Shown in pieces: positions 1 through 8,313 of a stretch of 42,950 nt of DNA. The first letter of the stretch is position 1. Each line of letters starts with the position of its first letter. Position numbers and translations under genes: made by a program. The notes below the pieces were generated by a model, which saw nothing but the letters and a program-made list of their open reading frames with translations, made no database searches and was not told the origin of the DNA. The DNA comes from Candidatus Bathyarchaeota archaeon (GTDB taxonomy: Archaea > Thermoproteota > Bathyarchaeia > 40CM-2-53-6): contig VBBD01000015.1 in the NCBI GenBank assembly GCA_005882895.1, forward strand, positions 1-42,950. The letters are read 5' to 3'.

Positions 1-1664
1 TCGGCGATACCATACTCGCCACAACACAGAGAGCCGCCTTCCTGACAGCGTCCAAGGGACAAAGATGCGTCGTGACCAGCGGAGACCTCTACGAGCCGGG
101 AGGAGGCCTCGAGAGCGGTTACTACAGAGCCCCCCTTGAGATCTCAAGCTTGGTTCCTCGATCTACCGCACTTGAGAGCCTTGAGAAAACAGTAAAGTCG
201 CTAGAGACAGTTGTGCAGCGCTCACGGTCAGATGTCGACAGGATCGAGACAGAACTAGACGAGCTCTTGGAAGATCGAGTTTCCGCAAGCAAGACCCGAG
301 AGGCCCTGGCAAGAGACGTGGAACAAGCCAAGAAAAGCTTCGAAAGAACAAGAGTCTTCCTGCAACAGACAACTCGACGAATCGACAGTCTTCAGAACTC
401 CATGACGAAGGAACGAGTCCTGTTGGAAGAGACTGCCGAGAAACAAGCGGAGATGAAGAGGCGCCTCGCCGTCATAGAAGAGGAAAGGACGAGACTAAGG
501 ATTGATTCCAGAAGGTCAGCACTCTCTCAACTCGAAACAGAGCGAGACCAAGCTACCACCGAGAACCAGCTCATCCATAGAGAGAAGCTCGAACTAGAAA
601 CCCGTCTCTCCTCCCAGCATTCTACTCTTGAGACCCTGAGGCCCGGAATCGACCAAATCAGAATACAACTGCGCTCGCTTGACTCTGAGATTCATCGCGA
701 AGCGGCACGAGCCAACGAAGCGCATGATCGACTCGAAATAATAGAGAAAGAGATGAAACAGTTCGACGACGAGAAGAAACGACTAGTTGGAAATTTAGAC
801 AGTGTGGGAGATGAGAGAAAGAAGTACGAAGAACAGTTTGTGGAAGTCGAAAAGGCAACTCGGAAACTTCTGCAAATGATGGACCCACTCAACGCAACCG
901 TCACCGATCTAAAAGCGGGCCTTAGAGAAGTCGACGCTCAACTAACAATCTTCAAAGGACAACTACGAGGCCTCGGGTTCGAAAAACCACTCGAAACTCA
1001 CCCGGACCTCATCAAGGAGGCAGAAGATATGAAACGCGTCCTCGAACAGGAAAGAGATGAGATAGGTGCTATCAACCAGCTAGCTGCCCAGCAATACGAA
1101 TCACAGAAAGAAGGATACAAACATCTCTCCGTCAGGATTAGTGAACTCGAACGAGAGAAACTAGCGATTCTCGACTTCATGAACGAACTAGAGAGGAAGA
1201 AGCTTGACACCTTCATGGGCGCTTACAACAAGGTCAACGAGACATTCCGGAGCATTTTCCGCGAGATGACAGGTGAGGGAAACGGAAGAATGGTCCTGGA
1301 CAATCCTGAAAACCCGTTCGAAGGCGGACTCGATGTCTTGCTTCAGTTCCCCGGAAAAACCGAGCTCACGATCGGGAGTGCGAGTGGAGGAGAGAAATCC
1401 GTCTCAACGGTCTGCTACCTCCTCGCACTCCAACAAATCCATCCAATGCCATTCTACGTCATGGATGAGATCGACGCACACTTGGACGTGCTCAACGCGA
1501 AACGGTTGGCGACCCTTCTGAGATCGAGGAGCAGTATGTCCCAGTTCATCGTAATCTCGCTGAAGGACTCAACCATATCGAGAGCAGAGAGAGTGTTCGG
1601 CGTCTTTATCGACAAAGGTAGCAGTCAGATCGTGTCCCTACCCTCAAGGGGTGAGAACAATTGA
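1..1664 (+). CDS. smc: SMC chromosome condensation ATPase, C-terminal part (5' truncated)
   Basis: Structural maintenance of chromosomes protein; with ScpA and ScpB it forms the condensin-like complex that organises chromosomal DNA. The frame is open from base 3, so the gene begins before the window; the apparent GTG at 72 is internal. The first ~25 residues are the end of the hinge (VTSGDLYEPGGG resembles the SMC hinge exit). A long charged coiled coil follows to about base 1200. The C-terminal ATPase head has the ABC signature SGGEKS (about 1383-1400) and the Walker B/D-loop PFYVMDEIDAHLD (about 1448-1490). The N-terminal head with Walker A is outside the window. The stop overlaps the scpA start (TTGA), so translation is probably coupled. 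Confidence 0.95.
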   Translation, partial: GDTILATTQRAAFLTASKGQRCVVTSGDLYEPGGGLESGYYRAPLEISSLVPRSTALESLEKTVKSLETVVQRSRSDVDRIETELDELLEDRVSASKTREALARDVEQAKKSFERTRVFLQQTTRRIDSLQNSMTKERVLLEETAEKQAEMKRRLAVIEEERTRLRIDSRRSALSQLETERDQATTENQLIHREKLELETRLSSQHSTLETLRPGIDQIRIQLRSLDSEIHREAARANEAHDRLEIIEKEMKQFDDEKKRLVGNLDSVGDERKKYEEQFVEVEKATRKLLQMMDPLNATVTDLKAGLREVDAQLTIFKGQLRGLGFEKPLETHPDLIKEAEDMKRVLEQERDEIGAINQLAAQQYESQKEGYKHLSVRISELEREKLAILDFMNELERKKLDTFMGAYNKVNETFRSIFREMTGEGNGRMVLDNPENPFEGGLDVLLQFPGKTELTIGSASGGEKSVSTVCYLLALQQIHPMPFYVMDEIDAHLDVLNAKRLATLLRSRSSMSQFIVISLKDSTISRAERVFGVFIDKGSSQIVSLPSRGENN

Positions 1665-2338
1665 CAGCTCAAGAAGAGGCGTACTGGCTCAAGGCACCTT
1701 ATGCCGTCCTCTTCGACCTAATTCATCTTCACCGCGTCAAACCATGGGACGTAAACCTCGCAAATCTGCTGGACGAGCTTCTCCATGAGATGAGGGGTCG
1801 AGGATTCATCGACTTCTCCGTCTCCGGCACGGCCCTCCTCTCCTCAGCCATTCTACTTCGGATGAAATCAGAACTCATTCTCAAGATGGAAGAACCGCCG
1901 AAGCTCCCGCTCGAGAGGCCTACCGATTTCGTCCCGCCACCCCTAGCCTTTCCCCTGCGCTATGAATCGACAACCACATCTGTCGAAGAGGTCATCAAAG
2001 GATTACTGGAGGTGTTGACGGCAGAAAGAATGCTTCCAGCAGGCGCACAGATCGTTCTCAGAACGCCTGAGGTGTTCGAACAAGTTGACGATTTCCTTGT
2101 CAAGATTGAAGAGAATATCAAAGGCTTTCTCCAGAGATTACTCGCAGAAGCCGGCCCTAGCCAGAAGAAACTGTCCTTCCTGACCCTTCTCGGAAAAGGA
2201 GACCCTCTCGAAGCTGTGAGAATGTTCATCATGTTGCTGTTCTTAGCGGTAGAGGGAAGAGTTGGCCTAGCCCAGCCTTTCGAGTTCGGTGATATCGAAA
2301 TCGAGCTGAAAAACGATGGAAGCCCAAGTTTCGACTAA
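1661..2338 (+). CDS. scpA: ScpA, kleisin subunit of SMC complex
   Basis: Segregation and condensation protein A, the kleisin that bridges the SMC heads. The 225 residues are close to the usual length. The N-terminal part (YAVLFDLIHLHRVKPWDVNLANLLDEL) matches the ScpA pattern of a hydrophobic segment followed by W/Y-D-V/I. A middle region with LLSSAILLRMKSELIL is also typical, and the C-terminus carries the small winged-helix segment (FIMLLFLAVEGRVGLAQ). The start is TTG at 1661, overlapping the smc stop by 4 bp. It sits between smc and scpB, which fixes the assignment. Confidence 0.93.
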   Translation: MTAQEEAYWLKAPYAVLFDLIHLHRVKPWDVNLANLLDELLHEMRGRGFIDFSVSGTALLSSAILLRMKSELILKMEEPPKLPLERPTDFVPPPLAFPLRYESTTTSVEEVIKGLLEVLTAERMLPAGAQIVLRTPEVFEQVDDFLVKIEENIKGFLQRLLAEAGPSQKKLSFLTLLGKGDPLEAVRMFIMLLFLAVEGRVGLAQPFEFGDIEIELKNDGSPSFD

Positions 2339-2909
2339 CACAGCTCAGCTGAAAACTGCTGATCTACAACAGCAGCTCTGCGAGGCCGCGCTATACGTCT
2401 CCGGAAGACCATTAGAACTGAAAATGATCGGATCTGTCATAGGGGCTAGATCAGAGGACAAAATACGCGGAATCGCAACAGCGGTTGCGGAACGCTACAG
2501 ATTGGCCGGTAGCCCGATTCAAGTTGTAGAACTCCCCGACGGCCGCTTTGTCATGCAACTAAAAGCAGAGTTCGCCAAGCACGTTCGAAAACTGGCGAAC
2601 AGGCCACTTCTTACAACTGGACCTCTTCGAACCCTATCTTTCATAGCCCTGAAGCAGCCTGTCACCCAGTCCTACGTGGTACGCGTCCGTGGAAAACTGG
2701 CCTACGTTCATGTGAAACAGCTGAAGGATATGGACCTGATTAATGACGAGAGGATCGGGAGGACGAGAATGCTAAGGACGACTGCTACGTTCGCAGACTA
2801 CTTCAATCTTAACCATGACCCGTCACTCATGAAAAAGGAGCTGAAGAAAGTACTCCAGCTCGGGGAAGATGCTCCATTGTCCGTCGAAACAGCCAAGCCA
2901 GACAGCTAA
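2316..2909 (+). CDS. scpB: ScpB, SMC complex winged-helix subunit
   Basis: Segregation and condensation protein B, the winged-helix dimer that binds ScpA. The 197 residues match the family length. The N-terminal LCEAALYVSGRPLELKMIGSVIG is the characteristic first winged helix. The second domain holds LLTTGPLRTLSFIALKQPVTQSYVVRVRG, where the usual form is L(S)xAALETLAIIAY(K)QPVT.. with an [IV]R.RG ending. It ends with a short acidic tail. The ATG lies inside the end of scpA (23-bp overlap), consistent with one smc-scpA-scpB transcript. Confidence 0.92.
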   Translation: MEAQVSTNTAQLKTADLQQQLCEAALYVSGRPLELKMIGSVIGARSEDKIRGIATAVAERYRLAGSPIQVVELPDGRFVMQLKAEFAKHVRKLANRPLLTTGPLRTLSFIALKQPVTQSYVVRVRGKLAYVHVKQLKDMDLINDERIGRTRMLRTTATFADYFNLNHDPSLMKKELKKVLQLGEDAPLSVETAKPDS

Positions 2910-2943
2910 CTATCCTAGTCGTGCGCTGATCTTTGAAAGAACA

Positions 2944-3849
2944 CTACGCGACAGGATATGTCTTCACTGCAGAAGTTGTAAGCGGAGCCAGTGTCGGGCC
3001 CGCTATCCCAATTGTCTCCAGCAGATGACGATAAGTGGGGATCGGGTTTCGTTGTCTGAACAGATATGAGAAGTGAATACCATTCGCTTCTCCGTGAAGA
3101 GCCTCGTAGGCCTCTGCCGCAACAGCGAGACTTCCTCCAACCGGATCGTCCAACAGTCTCTTCCTGACGTGGGCTGGGACAGGAATGTCGAACTTCTGGC
3201 TCACAAATAACACATTGTCCAGGCTGAGCGGAATCGAGACTTGAATGAAGAGTGGTACGTTTAACCCCGCTTCAAGCAATGAATCTCTATGGTCAAGTAC
3301 ACTCTCCGAGTCGAAGGCGACGTTCGTCACGATGAAATCTGCCCCGGCATCGACTCGCGATATCGTCCGGGAGATTTCGCTTTCCTTGTCCTTTACGTGC
3401 TGGTTGGTCACAGCCCCAATGCACGGATCGCTTCCACCGTTCAGCGAAGAGACCTCTCGAATTAGCTCGTTTGTTTTGGTGAACTCGTAAGTGCCAGAAC
3501 GATGCTCAGGATAAGGATCTCCATACACGATCAATACGTTTCCAAGCCCCTCCTCCACTTGGCTCGAAATTGTTGACAGATCCGACCTGCGGCAATCGCG
3601 ACATGTGAGCGAGGGAACGGCTGTGATCCCAGCCCTATTGATGATAGCGGCGGAAGCGAGGCTTCTACGTTGGGGAGTTACTTGGAAAGATTTTGGATAG
3701 CTCGGGTCGTTGTGCCCATTCCGCAGGGCAGGGACTGTGATGGCGTCTACTCTCCCTCTCAAGAGGGCCAAATCGCTCGGAACTACTCTGTCTGGAATAA
3801 GCTCAACAGTTACGAGGTTATGGTGCCTTGCCCGATCGCTCATTCTCAT
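2944..3849 (-). CDS. MetF-like methylene-tetrahydrofolate/pterin reductase family protein
   Basis: Resembles 5,10-methylenetetrahydrofolate reductase (TIM barrel). Family-like segments are VTVELIPD at the N-terminus (the usual form is SFEFFPP/VTVEL), a middle segment VLIVYGDPY, and GADFIVTNVAFD (family: GADFxxTQxxFD) followed by VPLFIQVSIPLS. An upstream extension is possible, but the ATG at 3849 overlaps the metE stop as ATGA and gives 301 residues, so I place the start there. It is the last gene of the methionine operon. By context it would supply methyl groups to the MetE pair; whether the carrier is folate or methanopterin cannot be told from sequence. A role in reducing a C1 carrier is inferred from the family. 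Confidence 0.82.
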   Translation of the reverse strand: MRMSDRARHHNLVTVELIPDRVVPSDLALLRGRVDAITVPALRNGHNDPSYPKSFQVTPQRRSLASAAIINRAGITAVPSLTCRDCRRSDLSTISSQVEEGLGNVLIVYGDPYPEHRSGTYEFTKTNELIREVSSLNGGSDPCIGAVTNQHVKDKESEISRTISRVDAGADFIVTNVAFDSESVLDHRDSLLEAGLNVPLFIQVSIPLSLDNVLFVSQKFDIPVPAHVRKRLLDDPVGGSLAVAAEAYEALHGEANGIHFSYLFRQRNPIPTYRHLLETIGIAGPTLAPLTTSAVKTYPVA

Positions 3850-5051
3850 TCGTACGTCTCCCTGGCCAGTTCCGCTCCCTTCGTGATGCTTGCGAGTTTC
3901 GCAAAGGCTACGTCCCACGTTCTGGTTCGCAGTCCGCAGTCTGGGTTTGCCCAGATTTTTACTGGATCCCCGACGATCTTCGTGGCGAACAGAAGTCGAT
4001 CCCGCACGAGCTCTGGAGACTCAATTATGTCTCGTCCTAGGGACTGTCCCGCCCCGGAAGATACGTTTCCTGTAAAGTCGTGGACGTGGGCGACGCCTAG
4101 CCCGAATTCCCCGCTGAAGCCAGCATCGACGAAATGTTTGAGGTCGCTGTAGCCTTCCCGTGAGTTCTCATCGACTCCGAGATGCGAAGTGTCTCGGTTG
4201 GCGAATTCTAACGCGAGGTGGTCGCACTTGTCTAGCTTCGGTGCGTACTCTGCGAGAACTTTGTATCCTATTTCGGACGGGTAGCAAGTGTGGTCACTGA
4301 ACTTGCAATTGAACCCTTTGACCGTTTCATTCCACGCTTCGACGAAGAGCTCCATTTCCTGAGGTTCTGGATGGGTGGTCACCGCCGGCTCGTCTATCTG
4401 TATCCAAGATGCTCCCGCGTTAACTAGATCTCGGATTTCAGGTCGTATGATTTGCTCCACAATGTCGAGTAGGAATTCGCGCTTCGCTTCGATCTTCCGT
4501 GCCTTAGGTGAAGAGGTCTGTTGTTTCTGGATGTAGTATCCGCTGAAGGACCAGTCCACTAGTGTGTACGGACCGGTAATCGGAACCTTCACGGCTCGGT
4601 GGGCGTATTTCTTGACATCCAAGAATTCCGGCACATAGACGGGGTGTTTCCTGGAGATCTTCGATTGGGCGACTCCCTTGTTGAAGTACTTGTAGTCGAA
4701 GGAGTGGACGTGGCCAAGGAGGTTCATTCCCTGGACGCCTTTGATTACGTGCTCGTACATCTCAATTCGTTGCTGTTCTCCCCCTACACCGTCGTTGTCT
4801 ATGCCAGCGGTTTCGAAGAGTCGCAGGCCGTACAAGGTGGAGAGTTCCAGAACCCCCTTTGCTCGTTCTCTGTCGTCGCTAGTCTTGAGAATGTTCTTGG
4901 CTCGGTCATGGAAGTCTTGAATGGCTAGCTTCTCAGCCCATTCTTCAGCGTCGGAGAGGTCTTGTGAAGAGAGTTGTTGTCGAAGCCCCTTCGTTCTCCA
5001 TTTGGGTTTGGCGAGACTCCCGATCTCCTGAACCGGAAAGAGCTTCGACAT
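3846..5051 (-). CDS. metE: Cobalamin-independent methionine synthase, catalytic (C-terminal-type) protein
   Basis: Transfers a methyl group to homocysteine to make methionine. This 401-residue stand-alone protein corresponds to the catalytic half of bacterial MetE. The zinc-binding set is visible: H254 and C256 (SDHTCYPS), E282 (LALEFANR) and C372 (NPDCGLRTR). The substrate-site DEPA motif (IQIDEPAVTT) is also present. In archaea such core MetE proteins are known to act without the bacterial N-terminal half. The methyl donor differs between subfamilies and is not determined here. It starts one base from the MetE-N stop (TAG then ATG) and overlaps metF by ATGA, so the three genes are one operon. 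Confidence 0.9.
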   Translation of the reverse strand: MSKLFPVQEIGSLAKPKWRTKGLRQQLSSQDLSDAEEWAEKLAIQDFHDRAKNILKTSDDRERAKGVLELSTLYGLRLFETAGIDNDGVGGEQQRIEMYEHVIKGVQGMNLLGHVHSFDYKYFNKGVAQSKISRKHPVYVPEFLDVKKYAHRAVKVPITGPYTLVDWSFSGYYIQKQQTSSPKARKIEAKREFLLDIVEQIIRPEIRDLVNAGASWIQIDEPAVTTHPEPQEMELFVEAWNETVKGFNCKFSDHTCYPSEIGYKVLAEYAPKLDKCDHLALEFANRDTSHLGVDENSREGYSDLKHFVDAGFSGEFGLGVAHVHDFTGNVSSGAGQSLGRDIIESPELVRDRLLFATKIVGDPVKIWANPDCGLRTRTWDVAFAKLASITKGAELARETYE

Positions 5052-6029
5052 CTATCGGCTCCCCTCGAACAGTTCAGATGCCTTCGACAATGCTTCCAAC
5101 TTCTGATTGGCAATTTCTTGTGGTAGGAACTTCAGGTCTGAATTGGAGGCAAAAACTAGGTCTTGAACATCCACTTGCTCGCAGAATTTCCTTGCTGCGT
5201 CAGCAATCCAGCGCGGGTCCTCAACGTAGGATTCCCGTGAGTCGACAACACCCAAAACGAGCGCTTTCGACGTTTGGTCTCGAAGTACGGAAATTTCAGT
5301 TTCGAGGAGGTCAATTCCAATACCGTAGATCGGCAGGTCCAGAAGCTTGGGGAGTACTGGAGCAACGTCGCCAAAGTAGGTCTGGACCACAAACTCTCCG
5401 GGATTATCTTCGACCACGGAGCGAATTGCTCTCAGCGCGAGCTCAACTTCCGACCGGTCCCTAAAGATCTCTCTATAAGGTTGATAGACCAAGCAGGGCT
5501 CTGATAGTTGGAAGAGCGAAACGCCCTCATTCCGGAGCCTCTTGATAATCTCGCGCTCAGCAACTGCAATGTCGAAGAGCAGGTCAGGATAATTTTCGTA
5601 GTACTTGTTTTCCGAGAGCTGAGAGAACGTGTATGGCCCAGGGAGAGTGATTTTTCGATTCCTTTCTCCTGTCAAGAGTTCTGTTCGGAGAAACTTCTCG
5701 GGGTCGATCTCGCCGGCTGAAATTTTGCCTGTGACGATCGGCTTTTGGTAGAATGTGTTGGTGTCAAACCATCTTGAGTATCTGGTGCCCGACTCCACTC
5801 GTTTGAGGGATCGCGCGATGGGTCTTAGTTGGTCTTGCCAGCCTAGGGCTCCGTCGGAGATATGTTTGAAGCCGAGGCTCTCTTGAAGTTTGATGAGTTC
5901 TCTTGTCTCCTGCTCAAGTTGAGCTTCCACTTGGTTCCAGCTGGTTTTTGCTCGCTCGTACGAGCGGGTAAGTTCAATTAGCTTTTCTGAGCGCGGATGA
6001 ATCCCCGCAAGCTGGATTTCTGGGGACAT
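5052..6029 (-). CDS. MetE N-terminal-domain-like protein
   Basis: A 325-residue TIM-barrel protein related to the MetE/UROD-like methyltransferase superfamily, of the kind found next to core MetE in many archaea. The visible family pattern includes ISDGALGWQDQLRP (MetE N-terminal type), a W-F-DTNTFYQKP segment, LPGPYTFSQLSENKYY, and LSEPCLVYQP. I do not see the H-x-C / NPDC zinc set, so it is probably not catalytic on its own. It may deliver or bind the methyl donor for the adjacent catalytic subunit. It is the first gene of the operon; the ATG is about 30 bases from a TATA box with no Shine-Dalgarno, so the transcript is nearly leaderless. Confidence 0.8.
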   Translation of the reverse strand: MSPEIQLAGIHPRSEKLIELTRSYERAKTSWNQVEAQLEQETRELIKLQESLGFKHISDGALGWQDQLRPIARSLKRVESGTRYSRWFDTNTFYQKPIVTGKISAGEIDPEKFLRTELLTGERNRKITLPGPYTFSQLSENKYYENYPDLLFDIAVAEREIIKRLRNEGVSLFQLSEPCLVYQPYREIFRDRSEVELALRAIRSVVEDNPGEFVVQTYFGDVAPVLPKLLDLPIYGIGIDLLETEISVLRDQTSKALVLGVVDSRESYVEDPRWIADAARKFCEQVDVQDLVFASNSDLKFLPQEIANQKLEALSKASELFEGSR

Positions 6030-6057
6030 GTTTTCGTCGTCGTTTCAGTTATTCTAA

Positions 6058-6066
6058 TTATATAAG
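6058..6066 (-). promoter_or_regulatory. TATA box of the metE operon
   Basis: On the minus strand the sequence reads CTTATATAA, with its centre about 33 bases before the ATG at 6029. An archaeal start site about 26 bases downstream would fall near 6035, leaving a leader of only a few bases. No ribosome-binding site precedes the ATG, which agrees with a leaderless message. Confidence 0.7.
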
Positions 6067-6080
6067 TTCTGTTGTACCCA

Positions 6081-6096
6081 TATTCCGTTAGGAATA
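6081..6096. promoter_or_regulatory. Palindromic operator candidate 1
   Basis: TATTCCGTTAGGAATA is a perfect inverted repeat with 6-bp arms TATTCC/GGAATA and a 4-bp centre. It lies between the divergent metE operon and the HTH-CBS regulator, about 15 bp upstream of the metE TATA box. A second copy with identical arms is centred 26 bp away. The regulator at 6149 is the obvious candidate binder; that is inference from position and symmetry. Confidence 0.65.
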
Positions 6097-6106
6097 CTGC
6101 TTTCTG

Positions 6107-6122
6107 TATTCCGATAGGAATA
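6107..6122. promoter_or_regulatory. Palindromic operator candidate 2
   Basis: TATTCCGATAGGAATA has the same arms as the site at 6081, differing only in the 4-bp centre. Its right arm overlaps the AT-rich GGAATAAGA that would serve as TATA box for the regulator gene (ATG at 6149, about 26-30 bases on). Binding here would be expected to block that promoter, suggesting autoregulation. Confidence 0.65.
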
Positions 6123-6148
6123 AGAGTATCGTAACCCTTCCCGGAGGC

Positions 6149-6709
6149 ATGCTTCCATCCTTAGGGGAGATTCCGAAGAAACGGAAAGAGCTCGGATTGA
6201 CACAATCAAGACTCGCCGTATCGGCTGGAGTAAGCCAGTCCATAATCGCGAAGATAGAGGCCGGTTCAGTGGACCCGTCTTATTCGGTTGTGCAAAGACT
6301 GTTCAGCGCTTTAGAAAGAGCAGGGGTTGAGAGCCCAGCGCGTCGCGTGGATGAGCTCATCAGTCGTCCTGTTGTCTCTGTGGCTAGAACGCAACTTGTT
6401 CGAGACGCTGTTGACTTGATGAGGCGTAGGGGCTACTCGCAGCTCCCTGTTTTCGAGGGCGGACGATCCGTTGGAAGCATTTCGGAGAAGACTATACTCG
6501 ATCGGGCCGCTCGGGGTGAGTCGTTGGAGTCGGTCCTTGTCCTAAAGGTTCGTGAGATCATGGATTCGCCGTTGCCGGTGGTCAACAATGACACTCCACT
6601 TGATCTCGTTCTGGGATTGTTGCAGAGCAACTATGGCGTCCTCGTCTCTAAAGGCGAGAACATCGTCGGTATTCTGACGAAGTCGGATATTTTGAAGACA
6701 AAAAGGTAG
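6149..6709 (+). CDS. HTH (Xre-type) regulator with two CBS domains
   Basis: Transcriptional regulator of the archaeal HTH-plus-CBS family (COG3620-like). Residues 8-60 form a Cro/Xre helix-turn-helix (LGLTQSRLAVSAGVSQSIIAKIEAG). Residues about 68-186 hold two CBS motifs, each with the ..VRDAV..L/LDLVLGLL.. and SVGSISEKTIL / IVGILTKSDIL endings. CBS pairs bind adenosyl ligands such as AMP, ATP or S-adenosylmethionine. Its divergence from the metE operon suggests an SAM- or MTA-responsive regulator of methionine synthesis; that is inference. GGAGG at 6143-6147 is too close to the ATG to act normally, so leaderless initiation is likely. Two palindromes upstream are probable operators. Confidence 0.88.
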   Translation: MLPSLGEIPKKRKELGLTQSRLAVSAGVSQSIIAKIEAGSVDPSYSVVQRLFSALERAGVESPARRVDELISRPVVSVARTQLVRDAVDLMRRRGYSQLPVFEGGRSVGSISEKTILDRAARGESLESVLVLKVREIMDSPLPVVNNDTPLDLVLGLLQSNYGVLVSKGENIVGILTKSDILKTKR

Positions 6710-6834
6710 CTCTAGTAAGGGACGGATTGCAGCATCCAGCATTGAACGAACGGTCCAGGTTGTTTCCAGTGACTATTCACCAGGGTAACATCATTCCTAT
6801 CCAAGAATAGTTCATGCTGTGTTCTCCTGTTCGA

Positions 6835-6855
6835 GATACTAATAGGACAAGTATC
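6835..6855. repeat. Inverted repeat upstream of the KaiC-like gene
   Basis: GATACT and AGTATC form a 6-bp inverted repeat with a 9-base spacer, 40-60 bases before the ATG at 6897. It may be a protein site or chance; nothing else in the 187-bp gap between 6710 and 6896 stands out and I do not see a convincing TATA box. Confidence 0.25.
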
Positions 6856-6896
6856 CTTGGATGAGCTTGAATGATCACTAGGTACGGGTTGAATGA

Positions 6897-8276
6897 ATGC
6901 TAGTCCAACTTACCAGTCTTGATCCCATCTGGTCCCTCTTCACTATCATAGGAATACTCACCCTATTCGGGAAAAGGAAAAAAGACGAGAAAGATCACGA
7001 AGAGACCGGAGAATCGTCGACACCCATGCCCACTTCGGCGCCCAACTCTCCAGCGGCACCACTCCAAGCTCCTCCTGTTCCCGCAAGTGCTCCTTCTTCT
7101 CCTTCGCTCCCAACTTCACCAATGAACGCCAACGTCTCCTATCAACCGCCGAGAAGCTGGCAGGGTCCTCCGCAGGGAGACGAGGACAGTTCTCTGAGTA
7201 GACTGCTACAGTCTCTGCTCAGAGATTTGCCCTCTGACGCGAACTCGATGGGTGGCGATCAGACAGGAGCGTTTTCGTTGCAGAGCACTGCTGAATGGGT
7301 CCCGCCGAGGGCGACGCCCACAAGTCGGCCGATGATGATAGGTCCAGGCGGAAAGAAAGGCCCGGAGCCAGACAAACCAATCGCGGCACCACAGCCGCCC
7401 GCTGCCAGCGCGCCTCCTCCACCCTCAGCACCTCCAGTCCGTTCCGTGAAACCCTCCGCGCCTATGGAGCAGCCTGCGAAGGACGCGCTGCAGCCCAAGT
7501 TCTATCCGCCGCCCTCACCGGACAAGCCGGAGAAACCTGTCCGGGAAGAGGCTTCCAAGCGTCCCAGTCCTTCCAAAGTCTCGCAGGGTTTCGACCATAT
7601 TTTCGAGCTTACGCAGGGGAATCTTGAATCTCCGGGTCTCGTGGTTGTGAATGGCAGTCAGGGATCCGGAAAGACAACCCTTTGCTCAGGACTTGCGAGC
7701 AGTTTTCTGAAGCTGGGAAACCCGTGCATGTTCGTTACTTATGATAAAGCGCCTGGTGCGCTTAGGGAGCAGATGAAGAAGATAGGTGCTGATCCGTCGG
7801 AGGCCGAGTCCCAGTATAGGTTCTTGCTGGTTGACGGGTTTTCGTCCCAGTCTGATTCGTTCAGTTTTGAGCCGTACTATGTTGAGAAGCCGTTTGACTT
7901 TGATTCGATACAGGACGCGCTTGTCAAGAACAGTTCCATGTTTATCGGCGAGAAGACGAAGATTCTATTTGATTCGATCGATCAGGTGGTCGCTAAGATT
8001 GGGTCCAAGGATTTTGTCAAGCGATTAAGCGAGACCTTGGACAAGCTGAGAGACTCGAACGTGACACTCGTCTTGACGGTGGATCTCTCGAAAGCTCCAA
8101 AGGATGTGGTCAAGTGGCTGGAAGATACTGCGTCGTGTGTTATCGATCTGGACAAGGACGAGTCGGATCCTAACGGGCGAGAGCTGAAGGTCAGGAAGCT
8201 CAACGGGTCAGCGTCCAAGATTGACACGGAGATCTTCGAGATAGACTCCAGCAAAGGACTCGTATTCGTAAAGTAG
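6897..8276 (+). CDS. Membrane-anchored RecA/KaiC-like ATPase with proline-rich linker
   Basis: 459 residues in three parts. Residues 11-24 (WSLFTIIGILTLFG, then KRKK) are a short hydrophobic segment likely to anchor the N-terminus in the membrane. Residues 35-225 are a low-complexity linker rich in Pro, Ser and Ala. Residues 230-459 form a RecA-superfamily ATPase domain with Walker A GSQGSGKT at 253-260 and Walker B ILFDSID at 356-362, resembling KaiC/FlaH-type proteins. KaiC-type domains act in signalling or motor assembly, but no archaellum genes are nearby. The substrate is unknown. The layout suggests an ATPase tethered at some distance from the membrane. Confidence 0.75.
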   Translation: MLVQLTSLDPIWSLFTIIGILTLFGKRKKDEKDHEETGESSTPMPTSAPNSPAAPLQAPPVPASAPSSPSLPTSPMNANVSYQPPRSWQGPPQGDEDSSLSRLLQSLLRDLPSDANSMGGDQTGAFSLQSTAEWVPPRATPTSRPMMIGPGGKKGPEPDKPIAAPQPPAASAPPPPSAPPVRSVKPSAPMEQPAKDALQPKFYPPPSPDKPEKPVREEASKRPSPSKVSQGFDHIFELTQGNLESPGLVVVNGSQGSGKTTLCSGLASSFLKLGNPCMFVTYDKAPGALREQMKKIGADPSEAESQYRFLLVDGFSSQSDSFSFEPYYVEKPFDFDSIQDALVKNSSMFIGEKTKILFDSIDQVVAKIGSKDFVKRLSETLDKLRDSNVTLVLTVDLSKAPKDVVKWLEDTASCVIDLDKDESDPNGRELKVRKLNGSASKIDTEIFEIDSSKGLVFVK

Positions 8277-8280
8277 TCTT

Positions 8281-8301
8281 ATTCCTTGCATGCAGAGGAA
8301 T
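8281..8301. terminator. Inverted repeat between convergent genes
   Basis: ATTCCT and AGGAAT are 6-bp arms flanking TGCATGCA, directly after the stop of the ATPase gene and before the stop of the convergent small gene. It could form a hairpin at the 3' end of either message. Archaeal termination normally depends on T-runs, which are absent, so the role is uncertain. Confidence 0.3.
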
Positions 8302-8313
8302 GGACAAGAATAG

